Below are positions 55,509 through 63,435 of a stretch of DNA of 64,000 bases, in pieces. The first letter of the stretch is position 1. Every line of letters starts with the position of its first letter. Source of the stretch: Chitinophagaceae bacterium UBA4857 (GTDB lineage Bacteria; Bacteroidota; Bacteroidia; Chitinophagales; Chitinophagaceae); assembly GCA_002399735.1 (NCBI GenBank), contig DHEF01000042.1, positions 130,806-194,805 of the forward strand, given 5' to 3'. The notes under the pieces were generated by a model. The model worked only from the letters and a program-made list of their open reading frames with translations, ran no database searches and was not told the origin of the DNA. The position numbers and the translations under genes were made by a program.

Positions 55509-57608
55509 CTACAACTTACGTATGCTTATAGCTACACCACCACTGGGGGCAAGCTTTTGGTTAAGTTTAGTTTTTGAGGTAATTATTTTTTTATAAATAT
55601 TATAAGCCTGTGGGTTGGTTACATAATGTGCATCTTTAGCATCTTCGTAAATAGTTGCTTCGTATTTAGCACCGGCATCTAAAAAGCTAAAATCAATAGT
55701 CAGGGTTCGGGTATTTTCATCGGTAATACCACCTACAAACCAGTCGTTTTTGCCTTTGGCTTTACGGGCAGTTACAATATAATCACCGGGCTCAGCGGTC
55801 AGTATTTTTGTATCGTCCCAATCCACAGCAACATCTTTTATAAATTGAAATGCATCAGGGAAGCGATCGTAGTTATCAATAATATCGGCAGCCATTTGTA
55901 AGGGACTATACATTACTACATACAATGCCAGTTGTTTAACCAATGTTGTTTTTACAAAACGGGTATCATCTTTTTTGTAGTAACTTAATTGTGTTTGAAA
56001 AATGCCGGGAGTATAATCCATTGGTCCACCCATAAAACGTGTAAAGGGCAATATAGTCTGGTGATCGGGATTGTTGCCACCAAAAGCCTCATACTCCGTA
56101 CCTCTGGCTGCTTCGGCCGCAATCCAGTTAGGAAAAGTGCGGTGTAAGCCGGTAGGGTGCACTGATTCGTGTGAGTTCACCATCATTTTGTATTGTGCTG
56201 CTTTATCTGCCACACGTTGGTAATGCTCAATCATCCATTGGCTATAGTGATGCTCACCACGAGGGATGATATTGCCTACGTAACCTGTTTTTACGGCATT
56301 GTAACCATAGTTAATCATTAGTTTAAAGGCAGTATCTAAATGGCGTTCGTAGTTAGTTACAGCCGAAGATGTTTCGTGGTGCATAATAATTTTAACACCT
56401 TTGCTATGCGCATATTCGTTTAAGCCTTTTAAATCAAAGTCGGGGTAGGGTGTAACAAAATCAAAAACATATTCTTTCGATTTGCCAAACCAATCTTCCC
56501 AACCTTCGTTCCAGCCTTCTACCAATACACCATCAAAACCATGTTTAGCAGCAAAGTCGATATACTTTTTTACATAATTGTTGTTGGCACCATGTGTGCC
56601 ATTGGGAGTTGTTTTTGCAAACTCCGTTTTTCCTAAGTGTACATTATCCAGGTTGGTATAACTCCAGCTTTTTTGTCCAAAAATCATTTCCCACCATACG
56701 CCAACATATTTAACAGGTTTTATCCAATCGGTATTTTTGTATGCAGTAGGTTCGTTAAGGTTAAGTATAAGTTTTGAGCTTAACATAGCCGGTGCATTGT
56801 CGGCCACCACTATGGTACGCCAAGGCGTATTGAATGGAGTTTGAATATACCCTTTGTTACCTTGTGCGTCGGGAGTAAGGTGCGATGTGAATGTAAAGTT
56901 TTTAGCATCTACGTTTAAGCAATAACCGGGGTAACCAATTAATGCCGCTTCGTGTATGTTTACATATACTTTACCATCAGGTGATTTAAGTTGCACGGGT
57001 GTTTGTACCGATAAGGGAACAATTTTTTGCGATGCATTTCCATCGTATGATTTATCAAATAAAGGTGGTATAGCTGAAAGTTTTGAAGTTGTGTAGTTGT
57101 ATTCTTCTGTATCATAATCACCGGGTATCCACCAGGCGGTATAATCTTCGGTTAAGGCTATCTCGGTATTTTCTTCTTTAATTACAAAGTAGTTCAGGTT
57201 TTTTTGCTCCGGAAATTCGTAACGGAAACCTAAGCCGTCATTAAACAAACGAAAACGAATTTGTATGCTTCTGTTTTCTTTTGTTTGTTGTAAGGTTACT
57301 ACTAATTCATTGTAATGGTTAGTAATGTTTTTTACCTCACCTAAAACAGGTTGCCATTGTTCATTAACCGTATGTTGTTGTTGGTTGATTAAGGCAAAAC
57401 CACTGTTAAGCGATGCGCCTTCCGTTAAGGTAAGTCCCAGCTTGCTATTATTTACAAGTATTTTACTATTAAAACTTAATTGGTATTGGGGTACACCATC
57501 TGTTAAGGAAAAAGTCAAGGCAAGCTTTCCATCAGGCGAACTTATTTTTTGTGCCTGTACATAAAACTTTGATAGCACTAAAAGCAATACAACGAGCAAT
57601 TTTTTCAT
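55509..57608 (-). CDS. Glycoside hydrolase family 97, SusB-like
   Basis: 699 residues with signal peptide (MKKLLVVLLLVLSKFYVQA). N-terminal beta-sandwich, central barrel and C-terminal beta domain as in GH97. The region HHETSSAVTNYERH (Glu about 407), GYVGNIIPRGEHHYSQWM, MVNSHESVHPTG (Glu about 478) and GTEYEAFGG (Glu about 502) keeps the Glu residues that mark the inverting alpha-glucosidase SusB group. Expected periplasmic, acting on maltooligosaccharides. No susC, susD or regulator gene is adjacent, so it is an orphan here. Confidence 0.93.
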   Translation of the reverse strand: MKKLLVVLLLVLSKFYVQAQKISSPDGKLALTFSLTDGVPQYQLSFNSKILVNNSKLGLTLTEGASLNSGFALINQQQHTVNEQWQPVLGEVKNITNHYNELVVTLQQTKENRSIQIRFRLFNDGLGFRYEFPEQKNLNYFVIKEENTEIALTEDYTAWWIPGDYDTEEYNYTTSKLSAIPPLFDKSYDGNASQKIVPLSVQTPVQLKSPDGKVYVNIHEAALIGYPGYCLNVDAKNFTFTSHLTPDAQGNKGYIQTPFNTPWRTIVVADNAPAMLSSKLILNLNEPTAYKNTDWIKPVKYVGVWWEMIFGQKSWSYTNLDNVHLGKTEFAKTTPNGTHGANNNYVKKYIDFAAKHGFDGVLVEGWNEGWEDWFGKSKEYVFDFVTPYPDFDLKGLNEYAHSKGVKIIMHHETSSAVTNYERHLDTAFKLMINYGYNAVKTGYVGNIIPRGEHHYSQWMIEHYQRVADKAAQYKMMVNSHESVHPTGLHRTFPNWIAAEAARGTEYEAFGGNNPDHQTILPFTRFMGGPMDYTPGIFQTQLSYYKKDDTRFVKTTLVKQLALYVVMYSPLQMAADIIDNYDRFPDAFQFIKDVAVDWDDTKILTAEPGDYIVTARKAKGKNDWFVGGITDENTRTLTIDFSFLDAGAKYEATIYEDAKDAHYVTNPQAYNIYKKIITSKTKLNQKLAPSGGVAISIRKL

Positions 57609-57641
57609 ATAGCTGTTTTAAAAAGTGATTTGCAAGTGGGA

Positions 57642-57677
57642 CAAATGTAGGCTTTTTTATTATGTGTACTTAGTACA
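57642..57677 (-). promoter_or_regulatory. GH97 promoter with palindrome at the -33 position
   Basis: On the minus strand the -7 box is TACATTTG (57642-57649). The usual TTTG is missing; its place is taken by the palindrome TGTACTTAGTACA (57665-57677). Regulator binding there is inferred. Confidence 0.5.
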
Positions 57678-57689
57678 TATTAAATTTGG

Positions 57690-57725
57690 ACTATAAAAAA
57701 GCCGCTCTGTTACAGAGCGGCTTAG
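57690..57725 (-). terminator. Terminator of amino-acid permease gene
   Basis: AAGCCGCTCT and AGAGCGGCTT with a GTTAC loop; on the minus strand it is followed by six T's, 18 bp after the permease stop. Confidence 0.9.
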
Positions 57726-57741
57726 TATAATTTGGATAAAA

Positions 57742-59229
57742 TTATTTTTTATCGGGGTTATTAAGTTTACTATTCTTTTTGCTGTAAGCAAAGTAAATAA
57801 TAAAGCCTAATGCTAACCATGCACCTAAACGTGCCCAGTTTTCCCAACCTAAACCAAATATCATTGCACCGCAAGCCAATATACCTAAAATAGGTAAGAA
57901 TGGTACAAATGGCGTTTTAAACTGGCGCGGCATGTTTGGCTCTTTCTTACGAAGAATGATAACTGCAGCGCATACCAGCATAAAGGCAAATAAAGTACCA
58001 ATACTGGTCATATGGCCTACTACATCACCCGGTACAAATGCAGCAAAAATGGCAACCAATATCAATATTACCATGTTGCCTTTGTAAGGTGTTTTGTATT
58101 TAGGATGTACTTCTGAGAACACTTTAGGTAATAATCCATCTTTACTCATGGAGAAGAATACACGGCTTTGACCTAATAACATAACCAGAATTACCGAAGA
58201 GAAGCCTGCTAAGATGGCAACGGTTACAGATTTACTTAACCAGCCATATTCAGGCATTGATTCCTGAATAGCCGCTACTACTGATGCTTCGCCACCTTTA
58301 GTTGGATCACGGAAAAACTCTAACGGTGCTAAACCGGTAAGAACGTGAGAGAATAAAACATATAATATGGTACAAACAATTAAAGAACCAAGTATACCAA
58401 AAGGCATTGCTTTTTTAGGATTTTTAGTTTCCTGTGCAGCCGTACTAACGGCATCAAAACCAATGAAGGCAAAGAACACCGTACCTGCAGCTCCAAGTAT
58501 ACCCATAATACCACCAAAATTGTGGGTGATACCCTGGTGGTCAACATATTTGGTAGCCTCAGGTATATAGGGTACGTGGTAGTCGGGGTTAATATGCCCC
58601 CAGCCTAATGCAATAATTAATACCACAATTGCCACTTTTACAATAACAATCAGGTTGTTTACAAAAGCCGACTCTTGTGTTCCTCTTATTAATAATAAAC
58701 TGATAGCGGTAACAATACCTAAAGCCGGTAAGTTAATAATACCCTGTACGCCATCTACCGAAGTTTGAAAAGGTGAATGGCACCATTCATACGGGACGGG
58801 ACTGGTATTAAATACTTCGACTAATAAATTGTTCAGGTACTCACTCCAGGCAATACCTACTGTTGCGGCACCTACTGCATATTCCAGTACTAAGTCCCAA
58901 CCAATAATCCATGCCAATAATTCACCCATGGTGGCATAAGTGTATGTATAAGCACTACCTGAGATAGGAATAGATGATGATAACTCGGCATAACATAAAC
59001 CGGCTAATGCACAACCAACCGCAGCCAGTAAAAATGCCAGTGTTACAGAAGGTCCTGCATTTTGAGATGCAGCAGCAGCCGTACGCACAAATAAGCCGGC
59101 ACCTATAATAGCACCTATACCTAATGCTACCAAGCCCCAGCCTGTTAATGTTCTTTTTAGTGAGTGTTCGCCTGTTTCGTTAGCCTCGGCTAAAAGCGAA
59201 CTAATGGGCTTTTTAATAAAAATGCTCAT
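57742..59229 (-). CDS. APC-family amino-acid permease
   Basis: 495 residues, about 12-14 membrane segments. GIGAIIGAGLFVRTA near the N-terminus, SSIPISGSAYTYTYATMGELLAWIIGWDL, FFAFIGFDAVSTAAQETKNPKKAMP and FSMSKDGLLPKVFSEVHPKYKTP match the CAT/YfnA subgroup. Probably imports cationic or neutral amino acids. Divergent from the DAACS symporter gene, 184 bp apart. Confidence 0.92.
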   Translation of the reverse strand: MSIFIKKPISSLLAEANETGEHSLKRTLTGWGLVALGIGAIIGAGLFVRTAAAASQNAGPSVTLAFLLAAVGCALAGLCYAELSSSIPISGSAYTYTYATMGELLAWIIGWDLVLEYAVGAATVGIAWSEYLNNLLVEVFNTSPVPYEWCHSPFQTSVDGVQGIINLPALGIVTAISLLLIRGTQESAFVNNLIVIVKVAIVVLIIALGWGHINPDYHVPYIPEATKYVDHQGITHNFGGIMGILGAAGTVFFAFIGFDAVSTAAQETKNPKKAMPFGILGSLIVCTILYVLFSHVLTGLAPLEFFRDPTKGGEASVVAAIQESMPEYGWLSKSVTVAILAGFSSVILVMLLGQSRVFFSMSKDGLLPKVFSEVHPKYKTPYKGNMVILILVAIFAAFVPGDVVGHMTSIGTLFAFMLVCAAVIILRKKEPNMPRQFKTPFVPFLPILGILACGAMIFGLGWENWARLGAWLALGFIIYFAYSKKNSKLNNPDKK

Positions 59230-59376
59230 AAGTTGGTAAATTGTAGTTTTTATATGCAGTTTTAAAATGCAGCCTGAAAAGTAATGATTTATCGTAAAAC
59301 AGCATGAAAAAGATTTACAGAATCATTAACTTTTCAGATATTATATATTTTAAATCATTTTTTGACCTGAAACCTT

Positions 59377-59384
59377 TAGTTTTG
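59377..59384 (+). promoter_or_regulatory. -7 box of the DAACS gene
   Basis: TAGTTTTG, exact TAnnTTTG, 29 bp before the ATG. The closest TTTG (59361-59364) is only 12 bp upstream. Confidence 0.45.
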
Positions 59385-59413
59385 AAACCATTGCTTTTAC
59401 CAACTGTTTACAC

Positions 59414-60907
59414 ATGAATCAAAGAAATGTAGGATTTTCCGCTTTTATTATATTTACTATTGCCGCTTTACTGCACTTGGTTCATTATGAAGGTTGGTTA
59501 ACTATAGGCGAGCAACCTTTATTTATTATAAGGTGGCTTTTAATTATTAACCTGGTAGTTTATGCTTGGTTTAAAAAATCGCTTACCACCTGGATATTAG
59601 TATCCATGGCGCTGGGTATTGAAATAGGTCTTGACTTCCGGGAGTTTTCTCAAAACCTCCAGTTCCTGAGTAAAATATTCCTGAGGCTGGTTAAAACAAT
59701 CGTTGCACCTTTATTATTCTCCACGTTGGTTGTTGGTATTGCCAGTCATAGTAATTTAAAACAGGTAGGCCGTATTGGCTGGAAATCGCTTTTGTACTTT
59801 GAAATAGTAACCACTTTAGCTTTAGTAATTGGTTTGGTGTTTATTAACTTAACACAAGCCGGTAAAGGTATTGCTGTACCGGAACATTTAGAATTACCCA
59901 AGAGTAACGAAAAGGTTTTTCAACAAAAGGTGATTAATATATTAGATAGTGCCGGAGCCGATATTCCGGATGGACTATTAGCCAAACTTCCGGATGCACC
60001 GGGAAAAACCTGGCAGGATCACATCATTGATATTTTCCCCGAAAACATTATCAAATCTATTTATGAGGGTAATGTACTGCCCATTGTAGTATTTAGTGTG
60101 GTGTTTGGTATTGCATTGGCACTACTAAATGATAAGAAGAAAAAGCCTATGCTCGACTTTACGGAAAGTCTGGCCGAAACCATGTTTAAGTTCACTAACA
60201 TAATTATGTACTTTGCCCCGTTTGGTGTGGGGGCTGCTATTGCTGTTACGGTAGGCCATTTGGGAATAGATATATTAAAGAATCTGTTTTTACTACTGGC
60301 TACTTTATACCTGGCATTATTTGCCTTTATACTTTTTGTTTTATTACCTGTTGCTTTATGGATTGCAAAAGTGCCGGTTAAAAAGTTTATACAGGCTATA
60401 CGTGAGCCTGTTTCTATTGCCTTTGCTACTACCAGTTCCGACTCCGCTTTACCCAAGGCCTTGGAAAACATGGAAAAGTTTGGTGTACCACGTAAAATTG
60501 TTTCGTTTGTTATACCAACCGGTTATACGTTTAACTTAGATGGTACTACATTGTATTTGTCGCTGGCCTCTATATTTGTTGCGCAGGCGGCAGGCATCGA
60601 TCTGTCGATTGGGGCACAACTAATGATAGGGTTATCGTTAATGTTAACCAGTAAAGGTGTTGCGGCTGTACCAAGGGCGTCCTTGGTAATATTAATTGCC
60701 ACGGCCGATTCATTCAACTTCCCTATCTGGCCTATTATGGCTATATATGGTATTGATGAATTGATGGATATGGCCCGTACATCGGTTAATGTAATTGGTA
60801 ATACTTTGGCTAGTTGTGTAATTGCCCGTTGGGAAGGTGAGTTTGATGATGAAAAAGCAAAAAACTTTTCGGAAGATAAAGCAGATGCGATTGTAGAGGA
60901 AGTATAA
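59414..60907 (+). CDS. Dicarboxylate/amino acid:cation symporter (DAACS)
   Basis: 497 residues. The transport core has FATTSSDSALPKALENMEKFGVPRKIVSFVIPTGYTFNLDGTTLYL (serine-rich hairpin and NxDGT motif) and a second hairpin LTSKGVAAVPRASLVIL, then MARTSVNVIGNTLASCVIA for cation and substrate binding. An extra hydrophobic N-terminal segment (about 8-28) and an insert (about 150-205) distinguish it from short GltP. Substrate may be glutamate, aspartate or C4 acids. Confidence 0.92.
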   Translation: MNQRNVGFSAFIIFTIAALLHLVHYEGWLTIGEQPLFIIRWLLIINLVVYAWFKKSLTTWILVSMALGIEIGLDFREFSQNLQFLSKIFLRLVKTIVAPLLFSTLVVGIASHSNLKQVGRIGWKSLLYFEIVTTLALVIGLVFINLTQAGKGIAVPEHLELPKSNEKVFQQKVINILDSAGADIPDGLLAKLPDAPGKTWQDHIIDIFPENIIKSIYEGNVLPIVVFSVVFGIALALLNDKKKKPMLDFTESLAETMFKFTNIIMYFAPFGVGAAIAVTVGHLGIDILKNLFLLLATLYLALFAFILFVLLPVALWIAKVPVKKFIQAIREPVSIAFATTSSDSALPKALENMEKFGVPRKIVSFVIPTGYTFNLDGTTLYLSLASIFVAQAAGIDLSIGAQLMIGLSLMLTSKGVAAVPRASLVILIATADSFNFPIWPIMAIYGIDELMDMARTSVNVIGNTLASCVIARWEGEFDDEKAKNFSEDKADAIVEEV

Positions 60908-61096
60908 AGTTTAAAGTTTTAGGTTTAATGTTGTCGTGACGAGGTTCAAAAGTTCAAGGTTCCGAAGTTCAAAGTTGTCGTTACGAAGAACATTGTTTCT
61001 GTATACTAAATACTAAAATCTATATACTTCTTTAACATTTTTAGTTAAACCCTTTTTTGAATGACTTGTTGAAGAGAAAGTTTGGTATTAGATGTT

Positions 61097-61175
61097 GCTG
61101 AATAGAATTGTTGCAGCACAAGAGTGCGACGCAAGTAAAGCTCAATCAAGGGTGGAACGTTGGTGACAAAAATAA
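61097..61175 (-). repeat. DR1 dispersed repeat, copy 17
   Basis: TGAATAGAATTGTTGCAGCA then AAGAGTGCGACGCAAG, AAAGCTCAATCAAGGG and TTGGTGACAAAA. Confidence 0.85.
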
Positions 61176-61217
61176 TAATATGCCACAGGCAGAACAATAT
61201 TAAATAATTAAACTTTT

Positions 61218-61251
61218 AAACCCCTCCTCGGGAGGGGCTTGGGGAGGCCTT
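61218..61251. repeat. GC-rich palindromic repeat next to a start codon
   Basis: CCCCTCCTCGGGAGGGGC then TTGGGGAGGCCT; it ends directly before the DedA ATG at 61253. GGGGAGG could double as a ribosome-binding site. Confidence 0.75.
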
Positions 61252-61252
61252 T

Positions 61253-61951
61253 ATGTTTGAATTATTAGATGCCGCTTTTCACTGGACAAATTTATTACAA
61301 CCGCAATGGTATATTGAAAATGGCGGATTGTGGATTTTATTACTCATCATATTTGCCGAAACAGGCTTGTTTATCGGCTTCTTTTTTCCCGGCGATTCGT
61401 TGCTTTTTGTATCGGGTATTTACAGTACCAGCCTGGCAAAATGGTTGTTTGATACCGGCAACGATTTTACCAACCTGTTAATGATTATGGTATTGGTAAC
61501 GCTGGCCGGTATTATTGGCAATTTTGTAGGCTACTGGTTTGGTAAAAAAAGCGGCCCTGCATTATACAATAGAAAAGACAGCTTTTTATTTAAACAACGC
61601 TACCTGCAACAGGCCAAAAGTTTTTACGAAAAAAATGGCGGCTTCACTATTATCGTGGCACGTTTTATTCCGTTTGTGCGCACATTTGCACCCATAGTTG
61701 CGGGCATAGTAAAAATGGATGCCAAGAAGTTTGCTTTTTATAATATTGTAGGATGTATTGCCTGGGTTTTTTCGTTAATGATGCTGGGCCATTATTTGTA
61801 CTCCTTCTTATTGTCAAAATATAATTACGATCTTACCGAACACCTCGAATTAATTGTATTGGGTATTGTAGTTGTAACCACTTTACCGGTAATACTTAAA
61901 TTAATAAAAGGTAAAAAGAAAAAACCTTTAGAAGAAATTGAGCCGGAATAA
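61253..61951 (+). CDS. DedA-family membrane protein (VTT domain)
   Basis: 232 residues, about five hydrophobic segments. AETGLFIGFFFPGDSLLFVSGI (about 36-57), the GYWFGKKSGP segment and ARFIPFVRTFAPIVAG (about 139-154) are family hallmarks. DedA proteins are implicated in lipid-carrier or phospholipid flipping. Its ATG follows a GC-rich palindrome, so the leader is structured. Confidence 0.9.
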   Translation: MFELLDAAFHWTNLLQPQWYIENGGLWILLLIIFAETGLFIGFFFPGDSLLFVSGIYSTSLAKWLFDTGNDFTNLLMIMVLVTLAGIIGNFVGYWFGKKSGPALYNRKDSFLFKQRYLQQAKSFYEKNGGFTIIVARFIPFVRTFAPIVAGIVKMDAKKFAFYNIVGCIAWVFSLMMLGHYLYSFLLSKYNYDLTEHLELIVLGIVVVTTLPVILKLIKGKKKKPLEEIEPE

Positions 61952-61960
61952 GCGTTAGTA

Positions 61961-62080
61961 TTTTTTGTTAGTCAGCTGTAGTGCTACTATCAATTGTTGT
62001 TGTGTCACTCACTGCATCGTTCGGTAATTCTATTGGGCATTATGCCGTAAGCAAAATATACATTGCAGTAACAATTATAA
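61961..62080 (+). repeat. DR1 dispersed repeat, copy 18 (variant core)
   Basis: TTTTTTGTTAGTCAGCTGTA lead, TTGTTGTGTCACTCACTGCA core, TCGGTAATTCTATTGGGCAT, then GTAAGCAAAATATACATTGC shared with 41280-41300. Confidence 0.85.
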
Positions 62081-62184
62081 AAAGGGGAACTAAAATAAGA
62101 CATTAAAAAAATCAGACATTAAAAAATCCTAAATCCTAAATCCCCTCCTTACCTTTAAGTCCTAAACTAAAACCTGCTTTTTCT

Positions 62185-63414
62185 GTGAAGTCATCCTCCT
62201 CAATTTTTAGTGCGGCTGTAATGGTGGCTGCCCTTGGCTACTTTGTAGATATTTACGATCTGCTGTTGTTTGGTATTATTCGTATTCCCAGTTTAGACGA
62301 TTTAGGCTTAACACCGGAAGAAATACTTACCGATGGTGAAGCTATTTTACAATGGCAAATGTGGGGCTTGTTGCTGGGTGGTATTATATGGGGGGTAATG
62401 GGCGATAAACGCGGCAGGTTAAGCGTTTTGTTCGGCTCCATCATTTTATATTCATTAGCTAATATAGCCAACGGTTTTGTAGAAACAGTTGACCAATACA
62501 AATGGATACGTTTTATAGCCGGTCTTGGTTTAGCAGGTGAACTAGGTGCCGGAATAACGCTTGTATCTGAACTAACACCTAAAGAAAAACGAGGTATTGC
62601 CACCTCCTTAGTTGCCGGTATAGGACTAACCGGTGCTGTAGCTGCCTTTTTAATGAAGGAGACTTTTCATTGGCGCACCTGCTATTTTATTGGTGGAGGT
62701 TTGGGTATGCTGTTACTTATATTACGTATATCGGTTTTTGAATCGGGTATGTTTAACCAGGTAAAAAACATGCAGGTTAAACGTGGTAACTTATTAATGT
62801 TGTTTAATAATTGGGATCGGTTTAAACGTTACCTGTTTGGTATATTGATAGGGTTACCCACCTGGTTTACCATTGGAATACTGGTTACTTTTTCCAGCGA
62901 ATTTGGTAAACAGTTTGGTATCACTGAAACAATTGATCCGGGTAAAGCCATTATGTTTGCTTATGCTGCTATCTCAATCGGCGATATTGCTGTAGGTTTT
63001 GTAAGCCAATGGTTAAGGAGTCGTAAAAAAGCTTTGTATGTTTTTTACGGCATTACTGCTGTGTTCATGATATTGTTTTTTACCACGCAGTGGAATGGCT
63101 CTGCGGCAAAAATGTATTGGATATGTGCCGGACTGGGTTTTGGTACGGGCTTTTGGGCTATTTTTGTTACCATGGGTGCCGAGCAATTTGGTACCAACTT
63201 GCGGGCCACTGCCGCTACTACCATACCCAATATGGTAAGGGGCATGTTGGCTATTTTTATTTTACCATTGTTTCAATGGTTACGTGGTATGGAAAGTGTT
63301 GGCTTTATATATGGTGCTATTATTACCGGACTGGTTGTAATGACCATTGGCGTAACCGCTGCTATATTAACCAAGGAAACATTTGGAAAAGATTTGAATT
63401 ATGTGGAGGAATAA
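62185..63414 (+). CDS. MFS transporter
   Basis: 409 residues with about 12 membrane segments. MGDKRGRLSVLFGS between segments 2 and 3 is the classic MFS loop; GLGLAGELGAGITLVSELTPKEKRG is the segment 4-5 region of the metabolite:H+ symporter type. The start is a GTG at 62185. Substrate is unknown; sugar, aromatic acid or metabolite carriers are possible. Confidence 0.87.
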   Translation: MKSSSSIFSAAVMVAALGYFVDIYDLLLFGIIRIPSLDDLGLTPEEILTDGEAILQWQMWGLLLGGIIWGVMGDKRGRLSVLFGSIILYSLANIANGFVETVDQYKWIRFIAGLGLAGELGAGITLVSELTPKEKRGIATSLVAGIGLTGAVAAFLMKETFHWRTCYFIGGGLGMLLLILRISVFESGMFNQVKNMQVKRGNLLMLFNNWDRFKRYLFGILIGLPTWFTIGILVTFSSEFGKQFGITETIDPGKAIMFAYAAISIGDIAVGFVSQWLRSRKKALYVFYGITAVFMILFFTTQWNGSAAKMYWICAGLGFGTGFWAIFVTMGAEQFGTNLRATAATTIPNMVRGMLAIFILPLFQWLRGMESVGFIYGAIITGLVVMTIGVTAAILTKETFGKDLNYVEE

Positions 63415-63435
63415 ACAAACTTTTAAATTTTATAA

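Larger units (their letters stand above)
60908..61252 (+). repeat. Composite intergenic repeat block
   Basis: 345 bp without a gene: degenerate TTCAA array (60907-60976), AT-rich TACTAAATACTAAAATC block (60985-61040), reverse DR1 copy 17 (61097-61175), and a GC-rich palindrome (61218-61251) reaching the next start codon. Confidence 0.8.

Noticed and set aside
55509..57608. GH97 gene as part of a polysaccharide utilisation locus
   Set aside because: No susC, susD, sigma/anti-sigma or hybrid two-component gene within 6 kb on either side.
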